A stretch of DNA of 64,000 nt from Streptomyces lasiicapitis (GTDB lineage: Bacteria > Actinomycetota > Actinomycetes > Streptomycetales > Streptomycetaceae): contig NZ_BMNG01000010.1 of assembly GCF_014646335.1 (NCBI RefSeq), forward strand, positions 1 through 64,000. The letters are read 5' to 3'. The first letter of the stretch is position 1, and each line of letters opens with the position of its first letter. A model generated the notes under the pieces. That model made no database searches. It had not been told where the DNA came from and saw only the letters and a list, made by a program, of their open reading frames with translations. Of the stretch, positions 50,323 to 58,864 are shown piece by piece. Position numbers and translations under genes: made by a program.

Positions 50323-50994
50323 GTGAACAACGATCAACTCCCCTCCGTGCTCCCGGAGACGGACCGCACCCGCCATCGCCGCCTGCGCGAGCAGGGAAGC
50401 CTCGACCGCGCACAGCTCGACGCCGTTCTGGAGGCGGGATTCGTCTGCCACCTGGGAGTCGTCGTCGACGGAGTCCCCATGGTCGTACCGACCGTCTATG
50501 GCAGCGACGGCAGGCACCTCTACTTCCACGGCTCCGTCGCCAGCCGCAGCCTGGTCGCCTCGCCCGGGGCGGCGGTGTGTGTGACGGTCACGCACGTGGA
50601 CGGCCTGGTGCTCGCCCGCTCGGTGTTCGAGCACGGCGTCAACTACCGCAGCGCGATGGTCTACGGCGTCCCGCGCCTCGTCACGGACCCGGAGGAGAAA
50701 CTGGCGGGCCTGCGCCGCCTGACCGAGCAGGCGACACCCGGCCAGTGGGACTACGCGCGGCAGCCGAACCGCAAGGAGCTGGCGGCTACCGCGCTGCTCG
50801 CGCTCTCCCTGGAGGAGGCGTCGGTCAAGATACGCACCGGCGCGCCCGACGACGGAGACGGGCCCGACGCCGCACTCGGCATCTGGGCGGGCGTCCTGCC
50901 GCTCAAGCCCACCTGGGGCGCGCCCGAAGCCGACCCTCTCCTGCCCGCCGGCATCGCACCGCCCCCGCACATCACCGCTCGCGGCGGCGCCTGA
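50323..50994 (+). CDS. Pyridoxamine 5'-phosphate oxidase-like FMN-binding protein (NimA-like)
   Basis: A 223-residue split-barrel flavoprotein: GFVCHLGVVVDGVPMVVPT and GRHLYFHGSVASRSLV are the FMN-binding strands, followed by FEHGVNYRSAMVYG. The group includes NimA-type reductases. GTG 50323 is the first start before the fold. Its end overlaps the convergent flavin monooxygenase gene by 23 bp. Confidence 0.88.
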   Translation: MNNDQLPSVLPETDRTRHRRLREQGSLDRAQLDAVLEAGFVCHLGVVVDGVPMVVPTVYGSDGRHLYFHGSVASRSLVASPGAAVCVTVTHVDGLVLARSVFEHGVNYRSAMVYGVPRLVTDPEEKLAGLRRLTEQATPGQWDYARQPNRKELAATALLALSLEEASVKIRTGAPDDGDGPDAALGIWAGVLPLKPTWGAPEADPLLPAGIAPPPHITARGGA

Positions 50995-52378
50995 GCGCGT
51001 GGCGCACCACCTTGGCGACCACCGACGGACGCAGCAGCAGCGAGGGCGGCGCCATCATGTTCAGCACCCGCACGAACCGGGCCCACACACCCGGGTCGTG
51101 CACGGCGAGGGCGAACACGTGCTGGTTGTACCAGTGGGCGAAGCGCGCGGAGCGTGGCTGGCCCTCCGGTGACCACATGAGGTCGGAGCTGGTGGCAAGG
51201 GTCCACGGGACCTGGATGACGCGGGCAGCCTCGCGGTGGTAGACGCGGCTGAGGCCGTCGAGTGCGGACGCGTCGTCGGCTCGGCGGTCCGCTCCTCGAC
51301 GGTCTGCTGCTCGGCGGCGCAGCAGATGGCCGAGCAGTTCCGCTTCGAGTGCCGCAACCGTGAGCCCCTGGCCGTACACCGGGTTGAACACGCAGAGCGA
51401 GTCGCCGACGGCGATCAGGCGTTCCGGCCAGCGGGCGTTCTTGTGGTGCAGGCGCCACTCGTTGCCGGGGTTGGTGTACCGGTGGATCTCCCCCTGCCGG
51501 GTGCCGCGCTTGATCTGTTCGGCGATGCGCGGGTTGCCCAGGGTGTGCGCGAAGTCGAGATAGCCCTCGTCGTCGGTGGGCGGCACCTGCTGGTCGAAGC
51601 CGAACAGCGAGCACATCCAGCGGTGGTGCTCCACGGCGAGCACCACTCCGCCGCGCGCGACGTCGGGTGCGAACGTCATCTGGTACGCGACGTCGAAGTC
51701 CTGCTCGTCCTCCGGCGGGCGTTCGTAGCACGCCGAGGTGTAGGTGATCTTCGCCTTGATGACGGTCTTGCCGGACTCCGGCAGCTTCGCGTCGGCGAGC
51801 CAGTTGTCGATGGGCGTGGAGCGGCCGGAGGCGTCGACGACCAGGTCGGCGGTGACCTCGGCGGACTCGTCGGCGCCGTCGGTGCGGTAGCGGACCCGGT
51901 CCAGGCGGCCGGGGGCGCTCGCCGTCACCGTCTCGCAGCGGGTGGCCGCGAGCAGTCGTACCGAGGGCAGGGCCAACACCCTTTGCCGCAGCCGCCGTTC
52001 GAGCTCGTCGCGGGTGAACGTCTGGATGTGCACGCCGACCGGGTCGCGTGGCGCGTAGCCGGACGGGAGCAGGAAGCTGATCCGCTCGCCGTAGTCGAAG
52101 ACCGGCGCGCCCAGCTCCGCGAGCTCCGCCCGCAGCCCCGGGAAGAGCGCCTCCAGCGCGTCGCCGCCCCGGGCGAGCAGCGCGTGCGCGTGGTAGCCCT
52201 GCGGGACATGGGGGTGCACGCCGGTGTCCGTGCGCACCGGATCGCGCTCCAGGACGAGCACTTCGGCGAAGTGGTCGGCCAGGACCCGCGCGGTCACGAG
52301 CCCGGCGTACCCGCCGCCGACGACGACGGCCCGCTCCCAGCGTGAGCCGGGCGGAAAGCTGTGCTGGTTCTCGGCCAT
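50972..52378 (-). CDS. FAD-dependent oxidoreductase (PHBH/halogenase-like)
   Basis: A 468-residue flavoprotein: GGGYAGL (GxGxxG) near the start, LVVDASGRST, and GDSLCVFNPVYGQG, the FAD pyrophosphate-binding GD motif of class A monooxygenases. The conserved Lys of the WxWxIP flavin halogenases is not seen, so a hydroxylase or reductase is more likely. ATG 52378 is chosen; a TTG start at 52402 would add eight residues. 30-bp repeats lie just upstream. Confidence 0.85.
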   Translation of the reverse strand: MAENQHSFPPGSRWERAVVVGGGYAGLVTARVLADHFAEVLVLERDPVRTDTGVHPHVPQGYHAHALLARGGDALEALFPGLRAELAELGAPVFDYGERISFLLPSGYAPRDPVGVHIQTFTRDELERRLRQRVLALPSVRLLAATRCETVTASAPGRLDRVRYRTDGADESAEVTADLVVDASGRSTPIDNWLADAKLPESGKTVIKAKITYTSACYERPPEDEQDFDVAYQMTFAPDVARGGVVLAVEHHRWMCSLFGFDQQVPPTDDEGYLDFAHTLGNPRIAEQIKRGTRQGEIHRYTNPGNEWRLHHKNARWPERLIAVGDSLCVFNPVYGQGLTVAALEAELLGHLLRRRAADRRGADRRADDASALDGLSRVYHREAARVIQVPWTLATSSDLMWSPEGQPRSARFAHWYNQHVFALAVHDPGVWARFVRVLNMMAPPSLLLRPSVVAKVVRHALRRRRER

Positions 52379-52396
52379 GGCCAACCCCGTTCCTCC

Positions 52397-52449
52397 GCGC
52401 AACTGCCCGCCGTTTCGACCCTCTCAGCGCAACTGCCCGCCGTTTCGAC
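52397..52449. repeat. 23-bp direct repeat upstream of the FAD oxidoreductase
   Basis: GCGCAACTGCCCGCCGTTTC followed by GAC occurs at 52397-52419 and again, identically, at 52427-52449, 30 bp apart. It lies directly ahead of the ATG at 52378 (minus strand) and could be an operator pair. Confidence 0.78.
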
Positions 52450-52557
52450 GCCGTCCGCCACTTCACCCTGTACGGCCGCGGTTCTCAAGACCGCCTGGGG
52501 AGCGCACCGAAGCACGCGCCGTGTTCCCACCCGGACTGAGCCGTTGCCCCGTACGCC

Positions 52558-53631
52558 TCAGTCCCCGCCGCCTCCACCGCCACCGTCGCCGCCGCCTCCT
52601 CCGTCCCCGCCACCGCCGCCGTCGCCCCCGTCGCCGCCGTCCGAGCCCCAGCCGTCCCCGCCGCCGGACTCGTTGTCGTCGCTGCCCCAGCCGAGGTTGC
52701 TGAACCAGGCGCTGTCCCATTGGATGTCGATCGCCACCGGATCCCCGTCGTGCGCGGGCCGTCGCGTGGGCTGGGTCCGGAAGCGGTGGGCGCCGGTGGT
52801 GTCGCCGATGCCGAAGGTGACGGCGAAGGCGTGTGCCATGACGGCGTCCAGCGGGTCGGGGCTGTCGTGGCGGATGTCGGAGAGGGGCAGCAGCACGGTG
52901 CCCGGTACGGGACGGCGACGGCGCGGCGGGCGGGTGAGGAGGGCGACCTGCTGATCGTCGCGCAGCAGCCGCGAGGAGGTGCTGTTCTCGCGCTGCAGCT
53001 CCCAGTGGTGCCGCGGCGTCCGCGCGGTGATGAAGCTGCGGGACTTGCGCCAGTTCTTGGTCAGGGTCAGCGACGCGGCATCCGTGCCGACGGTCAGGGC
53101 CAGGCCGCGGTTCGGTGTCCTGTCGGAGCTGTGCAGTCCGTGAGGCGCGCGGACGCGTACGACGGGTGCCATCGGGCCCCATACGTCCACGCGGACGAGG
53201 CGGCGGTCGACCGCCACCGATATCGCTCCGGTGGGCCCGGGGGCGTACCGCCGTGCGAGCCACAGCGGTACGCCCTCGGTCTGCGCCTGCGCGGCCAGGG
53301 CCGCCACTTGCCCGGGTCCTCCGCACTGGCGGACGGCCAGTTCCCCGAGGCGGTGGGCGAACTCGGCGGCCCTGCGCACCTTCACGGGTTTCGTGGTGCC
53401 GGTGACGCGGGTGACGGGCACGAGGGCCGGTCCGTCGGGCAGCTCGTGCAGGCTGCGTTCGGTGCCGCCGCCCCCGAGCCAGTGGCCGCGCTGGTACGCG
53501 TCCGCCATCGCCGCCCAGTGCAGCACGTTCAAGGGCATCGTGCGCCCCCTGACCCGCAGCCCCTGCCCGGTCAACTCCACTGTCTGAGCCAGCGGATTCC
53601 AGGAATTCTCGGCATACAACACCTCAACCAT
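52558..53631 (-). CDS. Hypothetical protein with Gly/Asp-rich tail
   Basis: A 357-residue protein not recognised. Soluble, with an Arg-rich centre and no signal peptide or membrane helix. The last 35 residues are Gly/Asp repeats (GGDGGDGG-type) encoded by CCGCC/CCGTC-rich repeats. ATG 53631 has GGGGGGACAC upstream, which supports it. No neighbour suggests a function. Confidence 0.7.
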   Translation of the reverse strand: MVEVLYAENSWNPLAQTVELTGQGLRVRGRTMPLNVLHWAAMADAYQRGHWLGGGGTERSLHELPDGPALVPVTRVTGTTKPVKVRRAAEFAHRLGELAVRQCGGPGQVAALAAQAQTEGVPLWLARRYAPGPTGAISVAVDRRLVRVDVWGPMAPVVRVRAPHGLHSSDRTPNRGLALTVGTDAASLTLTKNWRKSRSFITARTPRHHWELQRENSTSSRLLRDDQQVALLTRPPRRRRPVPGTVLLPLSDIRHDSPDPLDAVMAHAFAVTFGIGDTTGAHRFRTQPTRRPAHDGDPVAIDIQWDSAWFSNLGWGSDDNESGGGDGWGSDGGDGGDGGGGGDGGGGGDGGGGGGGD

Positions 53632-53778
53632 GTGTCCCCCCGTGATCTGGCCGTGCCGCTGTTCCGCCGACGCTACGAATCACTCATTTTCCCACGCCAG
53701 TGATGGTGTCCGGCGTCGTATTACGAGGCCGTCGCCGTATCCGGACACTTGTCTCCCGGACCGCGGCTCCGGGGATTG

Positions 53779-55272
53779 TCAGTACGTCAGCAGTGCCTGA
53801 GCGGCGCGTGCTGCCTGGGCTGCCACGCCGGGGATGCTCGAGGTGATGAACGAGCCGTCGGCGGACAGGTCTCCGACCACCTGGACGCGCGGGTCGGCGG
53901 AGGTCAGCCCGCCTTGCCGGTGGAGCGTGGCGAGGCCGGTGTCCGCCAGGGAGTGGACCAGGCGGCGGGCCGCGGCGGGGACTGTGTGCGGGGGTGGGTT
54001 GACGGCGTTGACGATGAATTCCGCGGTGTGTGCGCCGCCGTCATGACGTATGCGGAACCGCCCGTTCGCGGGTGCGATCGCCTGTAGGCCAGGCGTGATG
54101 GTGAGCCGGCCGGAGTCCAGCAGGCGCATCAGGACGGACGCGTTCACCGGGACCATGGGCGAGGCGACGCTGGTGGCCGTGCGCAGGTGGCGCCGCAGCC
54201 GTACGCGGTCGGCTTCGGGCAGCAGCCGCCAGGCGTACGGGCCGACGGTGTGCGCCGTCTCCTGTAGCACGCGGCGGCCGATCCGGGGGCTGTCGATCGC
54301 GGCGAGCTGCCGCGCGAGCCACTGGACCGGATCCTGGGCCGGGGTGGCCAGCAGTTCGGTGGCGAATTCGTCGAAGTCCTCCGCGGCTTCCGCCAGTTCC
54401 GTACGTAGCAGCTCGCCGAGATCGTCGAGCGTGATCCTCCCCCGAGCTGTGTGCAGGGCAGCCACCCGTTCGACGGTGAGGTGTTGCGGGCGTCGTCCGT
54501 CGGGGCGCTGCCAGACGTGCGGCAGCACTCCGCTGCGTGAGAAGAGGGTGATGTGTCCTCGGTGTCCGTGGGCGGCGAGCGAGGTGACTATGTCGACTGC
54601 GGTCAGGCCGCTGCCGATGATCGCCACTTCTCCCTCGGCCGGGATGTCGGTGAGGGTGTTGGCCAGCGGGTAGGGGTCCGGCGTGAAGCGGGGGGTTCCG
54701 GAGAGGCTGTACAGGTCTGGGGGTGTTCCCTGGCCCACGCACAGCGCTACGTGAGTTGCCTCGTACTCCTGTGTGTCCTGCGTTGCCTGTTCTTCTTCTG
54801 CGTCTTGTGTCGCTTGTGCTTCTTGTGCGTCCTGCGTACGTAGTACGAGGTGACGCGCGCCGGAGCGTACGACTTCGCGTACGGCGGCAGCCACGACGCG
54901 CACAACCCAGCCCTGTTCGCTCAGCGCGGCCATGGCTTTCTCGGCGGACTCCGCGAGGTAGTCGCCGTAGACGGAGCGCGGGACCAGTGGCTCGCCCAGG
55001 AGCTCGTCGGTGTGGTCACCGCCCCGTTCTCCCAGCCAGGCTTTGTAGTGGCCGAAGTCGCCGTGCCGGGCCGACATGATGGCGGGCGGCGCGTTCACGA
55101 GGACCGAGTCCAGGTCCGGGCCGTAGGGCCGCCCCCGCCACAGATGGGGCGACGGCTCGAAGACGGTGATCGTGCCGGGTGCGCCCTGCGTGGCGGGGCT
55201 GTCCTGCGTGGCTGCCAGAGCGTCTAGCAGGCACACAGCCGCAGCACCCCCTCCGACGATCGCGATATCCAT
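53779..55272 (-). CDS. FAD/NAD(P)-binding protein (PF13454-like) with a repeat insertion
   Basis: A 497-residue flavoprotein: IAIVGGGAAAVCLLDAL at the N-terminus, HLWRGRPYGPDLDSVLVNAP, and a second Rossmann motif VAIIGSGLTAVDIV, as in the FAD-NAD(P)-binding family that often accompanies natural-product and siderophore loci. Residues about 145-170 are an acidic Gln/Glu/Ala/Thr repeat (QATQDAEEEQATQDTQE) interrupting the fold, encoded by low-GC DNA at 54745-54840. The reaction is unknown. Divergent from a LuxR gene. Confidence 0.85.
   Translation of the reverse strand: MDIAIVGGGAAAVCLLDALAATQDSPATQGAPGTITVFEPSPHLWRGRPYGPDLDSVLVNAPPAIMSARHGDFGHYKAWLGERGGDHTDELLGEPLVPRSVYGDYLAESAEKAMAALSEQGWVVRVVAAAVREVVRSGARHLVLRTQDAQEAQATQDAEEEQATQDTQEYEATHVALCVGQGTPPDLYSLSGTPRFTPDPYPLANTLTDIPAEGEVAIIGSGLTAVDIVTSLAAHGHRGHITLFSRSGVLPHVWQRPDGRRPQHLTVERVAALHTARGRITLDDLGELLRTELAEAAEDFDEFATELLATPAQDPVQWLARQLAAIDSPRIGRRVLQETAHTVGPYAWRLLPEADRVRLRRHLRTATSVASPMVPVNASVLMRLLDSGRLTITPGLQAIAPANGRFRIRHDGGAHTAEFIVNAVNPPPHTVPAAARRLVHSLADTGLATLHRQGGLTSADPRVQVVGDLSADGSFITSSIPGVAAQAARAAQALLTY
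54745..54840 (-). repeat. Low-GC microsatellite in the FAD/NAD(P)-binding gene
   Basis: The + strand is pyrimidine-rich with repeated CTT, TGC and TGTG units, unlike the GC-rich surroundings. Its frame stays open in the flavoprotein gene. Probably a slippage-expanded insertion. Confidence 0.65.
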
Positions 55273-55473
55273 GGTCTTCCCCTCTGTAGGTCGCGTCAGC
55301 GACCCGTTGCCCGTGTCAGCGACCGACTGGTCGCGTCACCGACCCTCGCCCGCGCAGTCGGCGGGCCCCATCCCCTCGGTGCGGGGAACGGGCAGGCGGG
55401 ACCCCCTCACTTGAGGGGTGGTCCCGGGCGCTGGCGACGTGCACGCTGGTCACGGCAACGGGGAGGCACACGT

Positions 55474-56601
55474 ATGACAGATCCACGCCGGTCGGTACTG
55501 CCGACGGCTGAACGGGCCGCGGACGCACTGGAGTTGTTCAGCCGGGCATCGGCCGGGCTTCGGCGACTCGTGCCCTTCGACTCGGCGGTGTGGACCGCCG
55601 CCGACCCGGAAACGGGGCTGATCACAGCGCCGATGCTGGTGGAGAACGCCGGTCTGGGCGAGGGCTGCGCCGCCTATTGGGAGAGCGAGCTCCTTGAGGA
55701 GAACGTGCTGCCGTTCAGCGAGCTGGCCCGCGCGGTGGTTCCGGCGGCCGGGCTGCGGGCGGCCACCGGCGATCTGCCCGCGCGCAGCGCCCGCTTCCGG
55801 CGCCTGCTCCTTGGCGAGGGCGTGCACGACGAGCTGCGCGCCGTCCTGCGGGTCGACGGGCGGCCGTGGGGGCTGGTCAGCCTGTTCCGCACCGTCGACT
55901 CCGGCACCGGGGCCTTCCGCCCGGACGAGGTCGCCCTGCTCGCCGACCAGTCCCGCCCCCTGGCGAGTCGGCTCCGCGCCTTCGCCCGCCCGTCCAGGAC
56001 CACACCTGACACCGGCTCACCCGCACCCGGACTGATCCTCTTCGACGCCTCCGGCCAGGCCACCTCGATCAACGACCAGGCGCGGCAGCACCTGTCGCTG
56101 CTGCCCGAAGGGCCGTCCTTCCCCTCGGCGTTGGGGCTGGCGCTGCCCATCTGGCTGATCGGTACGGCATTGCAGGCACGGGCCATCGCCGACGGCCGCG
56201 ACCACGGCGACGCCCGCATGCGCATCCAGACCACCCAGGGCCGCTGGCTGATCTGCCACGCCTCCTGCCTGACCGGTCCCGGCGGCCGGCCCGGCCCGGT
56301 TGCCCTGGTCATCGAGCCCGCGACCGCCGCCGACCTGGCCGTCCTCATCGCCCAGGCCTACGGCCTCACCTCGCGGGAACTCCAGATCACCCAACTCATC
56401 GCACGCGGCGTCAGCACCGCCGAGACGGCCGCCACCCTGTTCATCTCCCCGCACACGGTCCGCGACCACCTGAAGACCATCTTCACCAAGACGCAGGTCT
56501 CCAGCCGAGGCGAACTCGTGGCCCGCCTGTTCACCGAGCACTACTGGCCCGCCCTGCCCGAGCCCACACGGATCCAGCACCTCTGCGGGCCGAGTCGGTG
56601 A
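55474..56601 (+). CDS. LuxR-family transcriptional regulator with GAF-like sensor
   Basis: A 375-residue regulator. Residues 20-290 are GAF/PAS-like; the C-terminal LuxR helix-turn-helix is clear (LTSRELQITQLIARGVSTAETAATLF, read in parts, ISPHTVRDHLKTIFTK). GGGGAGG precedes ATG 55474. Divergent from the flavoprotein gene, which it may regulate. Confidence 0.9.
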   Translation: MTDPRRSVLPTAERAADALELFSRASAGLRRLVPFDSAVWTAADPETGLITAPMLVENAGLGEGCAAYWESELLEENVLPFSELARAVVPAAGLRAATGDLPARSARFRRLLLGEGVHDELRAVLRVDGRPWGLVSLFRTVDSGTGAFRPDEVALLADQSRPLASRLRAFARPSRTTPDTGSPAPGLILFDASGQATSINDQARQHLSLLPEGPSFPSALGLALPIWLIGTALQARAIADGRDHGDARMRIQTTQGRWLICHASCLTGPGGRPGPVALVIEPATAADLAVLIAQAYGLTSRELQITQLIARGVSTAETAATLFISPHTVRDHLKTIFTKTQVSSRGELVARLFTEHYWPALPEPTRIQHLCGPSR

Positions 56602-56667
56602 TTTCCCTGAGGCATCTCCGGGTCGTCCCCGATACTGCACGGCCGACCATCCTGGTGAGCTTGTGTC

Positions 56668-57897
56668 ATGCCTCACTTTCACCTTCACTCACCTCTCCGG
56701 CTCCTGGCCGCCCTGAGCACGATCGGCGCGCTCTCCCTCGCAGCGCTTGTCCCCACTGCGGGCACCACTCCCGCCCTTGCTGACACGCCCCAACCCTCCT
56801 CGACCGAACCCGCCCGACTCCAGCCGGCGTTGGACCGCGTCGTCGAGCAAGGCACGCCGGGCGTCATCGTCCAGGTCAGAGAGGGGCACAGAACGTGGAA
56901 CGGCCGTTCCGGCGTCAGCGACCTCGCCGTCGGACAACAGCGCAGCACCCATGAGAAGTTCCGTATCGCCAGCGTCACCAAGTCCTTCACCGCCGTTGTG
57001 CTCCTCAAGCTCGAGGCCCTGGGGCGGCTTTCGCTGGACGACAGCGTCGAGAAGTGGCTCCCCGGCGTGGTGCACGGCAAGGGTTACAGGCCGGACCGCA
57101 TCACGGTGCGCCACCTGCTCAACCACACCAGCGGGATCTTCGACTACAACATGGACGAGGGCTTCCGCGCCAAGTACGCGGGCGACGAGTTCGACAAGCA
57201 TCGCCTCAAGCAATGGGCGCCAGCCCAATTGGTGGACATCGCCCTCGCGCACCGTCCCAACTTCCAGCCGGAACAAGGCAGTAGGCCCGGCGAGCCCGGT
57301 GAATGGGATTACTCGGACACCAACTACATCCTCGCCGGCATGGTCATAGAGAAGGCCGGCGGCAGCACATACAAGGAGGCGGTGGAGCAGCTCATCATCA
57401 ATCCGCTCGGACTGCGGGGCACCAGTGCGCCCGGCGCTTCCCCCGAACTGCCCGCTCCGCATGCCACGCATTACTCGACCCTCTTCGAGGAGGGACCCGA
57501 GGCAAGAGTGCGTGACGTCACGGAGTTCAGCCCTACGGTGGCGTTCTCGGCCGGACAGTTGATATCGACCGTCGGCGACGTCAACACCTTCATGTCGAAG
57601 CTGCTCGGCGGCGAGCTACTGCCGGCCACCCAGCAAAGGCAGTTGCTCGACGCGGTCCCCGTCGACGGGGACAAGGGGCACGGCGGCCCGGAGGACGTCT
57701 ACGGCCTCGGCATACGTCACTTCAAGCTGGCGAAGGGCTGCTGGGCCTGGGGCCACGGCGGAATGATCCCGGGTTCGGCCACCCGGACGGTCGCGTCGGC
57801 GGACGGACAGCATGTGATGACGATGAACCGGAACGGGGACTGGGGCGAGCAGGCCCTCGAGGACGCGGTGGTGAACACGGAATTCTGCGAGCGCTGA
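56668..57897 (+). CDS. Secreted serine hydrolase, class C beta-lactamase/carboxypeptidase fold (second copy)
   Basis: A 409-residue exported enzyme with a signal peptide ending in ALA. Active-site motifs: SVTK (SxxK), YSDTN (here YxD/N: Tyr-Ser-Asp) and HGG (third motif). It shares its layout and many blocks (LNHTSGIFDY, NPLGLRG) with the gene at 35502. The Asp in place of the usual Asn of YxN is worth noting. It is probably a D,D-carboxypeptidase or esterase. Confidence 0.88.
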   Translation: MPHFHLHSPLRLLAALSTIGALSLAALVPTAGTTPALADTPQPSSTEPARLQPALDRVVEQGTPGVIVQVREGHRTWNGRSGVSDLAVGQQRSTHEKFRIASVTKSFTAVVLLKLEALGRLSLDDSVEKWLPGVVHGKGYRPDRITVRHLLNHTSGIFDYNMDEGFRAKYAGDEFDKHRLKQWAPAQLVDIALAHRPNFQPEQGSRPGEPGEWDYSDTNYILAGMVIEKAGGSTYKEAVEQLIINPLGLRGTSAPGASPELPAPHATHYSTLFEEGPEARVRDVTEFSPTVAFSAGQLISTVGDVNTFMSKLLGGELLPATQQRQLLDAVPVDGDKGHGGPEDVYGLGIRHFKLAKGCWAWGHGGMIPGSATRTVASADGQHVMTMNRNGDWGEQALEDAVVNTEFCER

Positions 57898-57930
57898 CGT
57901 CCGTCTCCGTGCACGTTGCCCTTGCTTTGC

Positions 57931-58749
57931 TCACCCTCCGCCGAGTCGCTCGTTCAGGAACGCGAGGATCTCGTCGCGAGCCTGCACAGTCGGGTGACCG
58001 TCCTGGTCGACGAGGTGGGCGGTGACGACGCTGTGGGCGCATCCGACGATGTCACGGAAGAAGGGAGGAGGGTTGGTGTTCGCTGCGTCGTCGGGCAGGA
58101 CGCGACCGTCGAACGCGTCGCCGAGCAGCGCCCGGTAGGCCGCGAACCGCTGGCCGGTGCACCACTTGTCGTTCTCGAAGCGGTAGCCGAGGACCTTCAA
58201 TCCGTCGCGCTGTACGCGTTCGGCCAGGGCAGTCGCGTCGTCGGCGCCGATTTCCAGGCCGCCGGGGTCGTCGAGCGGCAGTGAGGGATGGTTGACCACC
58301 GGTGCGACGACCGCTGGTTCGAGCGCCATGGTCAGGGCGAAGTTGCCGGTGAAGCACAGCCCGACGGTGCCGACGCCGGGTCCGCCGCACTCGGCGTGCG
58401 CGATGCGGGCGAGGCCTCGCAGCCAGGCGACGACGGGACTGGTGCCGCCGCCGGCGAACGCCCGGAACTCGGCGCTGACGCAGGCACGTCGGACAACGGT
58501 CTCGTACGCCTCGGCCAGCGGATAGGCGCCGTCGACTCCGAAGAGGGAAGGCAGGTAGACGGTGAACCCGGCATCGCGCACCCACCGTGCGAAGCGTGCG
58601 ACGTCGGGGCTGATGCCCGGCATCTCTGGCATGAGGATGACCGCCGGTCCGGACCCGGTCACGTACACGGTCTTGTCGACGTCATCGACGCGGACGGTTC
58701 TGTGTGTGAAGTCCGTCAGTGGGTCGCGCTGCCCTCGCGTGGTTGTCAT
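57931..58749 (-). CDS. Dienelactone hydrolase family protein
   Basis: A 272-residue alpha/beta hydrolase: GLCFTGNF carries the nucleophile Cys of dienelactone hydrolases; the Asp is probably in the FDGRVLP region and the His in AHSVVTAHLV. Family members hydrolyse dienelactones or other esters. Divergent from a GlxA-type regulator with a 13-bp dyad between; presumably its target. Confidence 0.87.
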   Translation of the reverse strand: MTTTRGQRDPLTDFTHRTVRVDDVDKTVYVTGSGPAVILMPEMPGISPDVARFARWVRDAGFTVYLPSLFGVDGAYPLAEAYETVVRRACVSAEFRAFAGGGTSPVVAWLRGLARIAHAECGGPGVGTVGLCFTGNFALTMALEPAVVAPVVNHPSLPLDDPGGLEIGADDATALAERVQRDGLKVLGYRFENDKWCTGQRFAAYRALLGDAFDGRVLPDDAANTNPPPFFRDIVGCAHSVVTAHLVDQDGHPTVQARDEILAFLNERLGGG

Positions 58750-58788
58750 GAGCGAAAGGATGGCGAGAGGCTGACGTCACTGAGAAGC

Positions 58789-58840
58789 GGCGACATCGCC
58801 ATATGGTGTGGCGATGTCGCCACCTGTCGCCACCTGTCGG
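58789..58840. promoter_or_regulatory. 13-bp dyad and direct repeats between DLH and GlxA-type genes
   Basis: GGCGACATCGCCA (58789-58801) and its exact complement (58809-58821) are separated by 7 bases. TGTCGCCACC then occurs twice in tandem and TGTCGG once (58816-58840). A GlxA-type operator cluster is likely. Confidence 0.75.
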
Positions 58841-58864
58841 CGCCAAAGGAACGGAAGGAATCAG

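Noticed and set aside
50751..52466. 571-codon minus frame overlapping the FAD oxidoreductase
   Set aside because: Arg/Ala-rich out-of-frame shadow; the adjacent frame has FAD-binding motifs.
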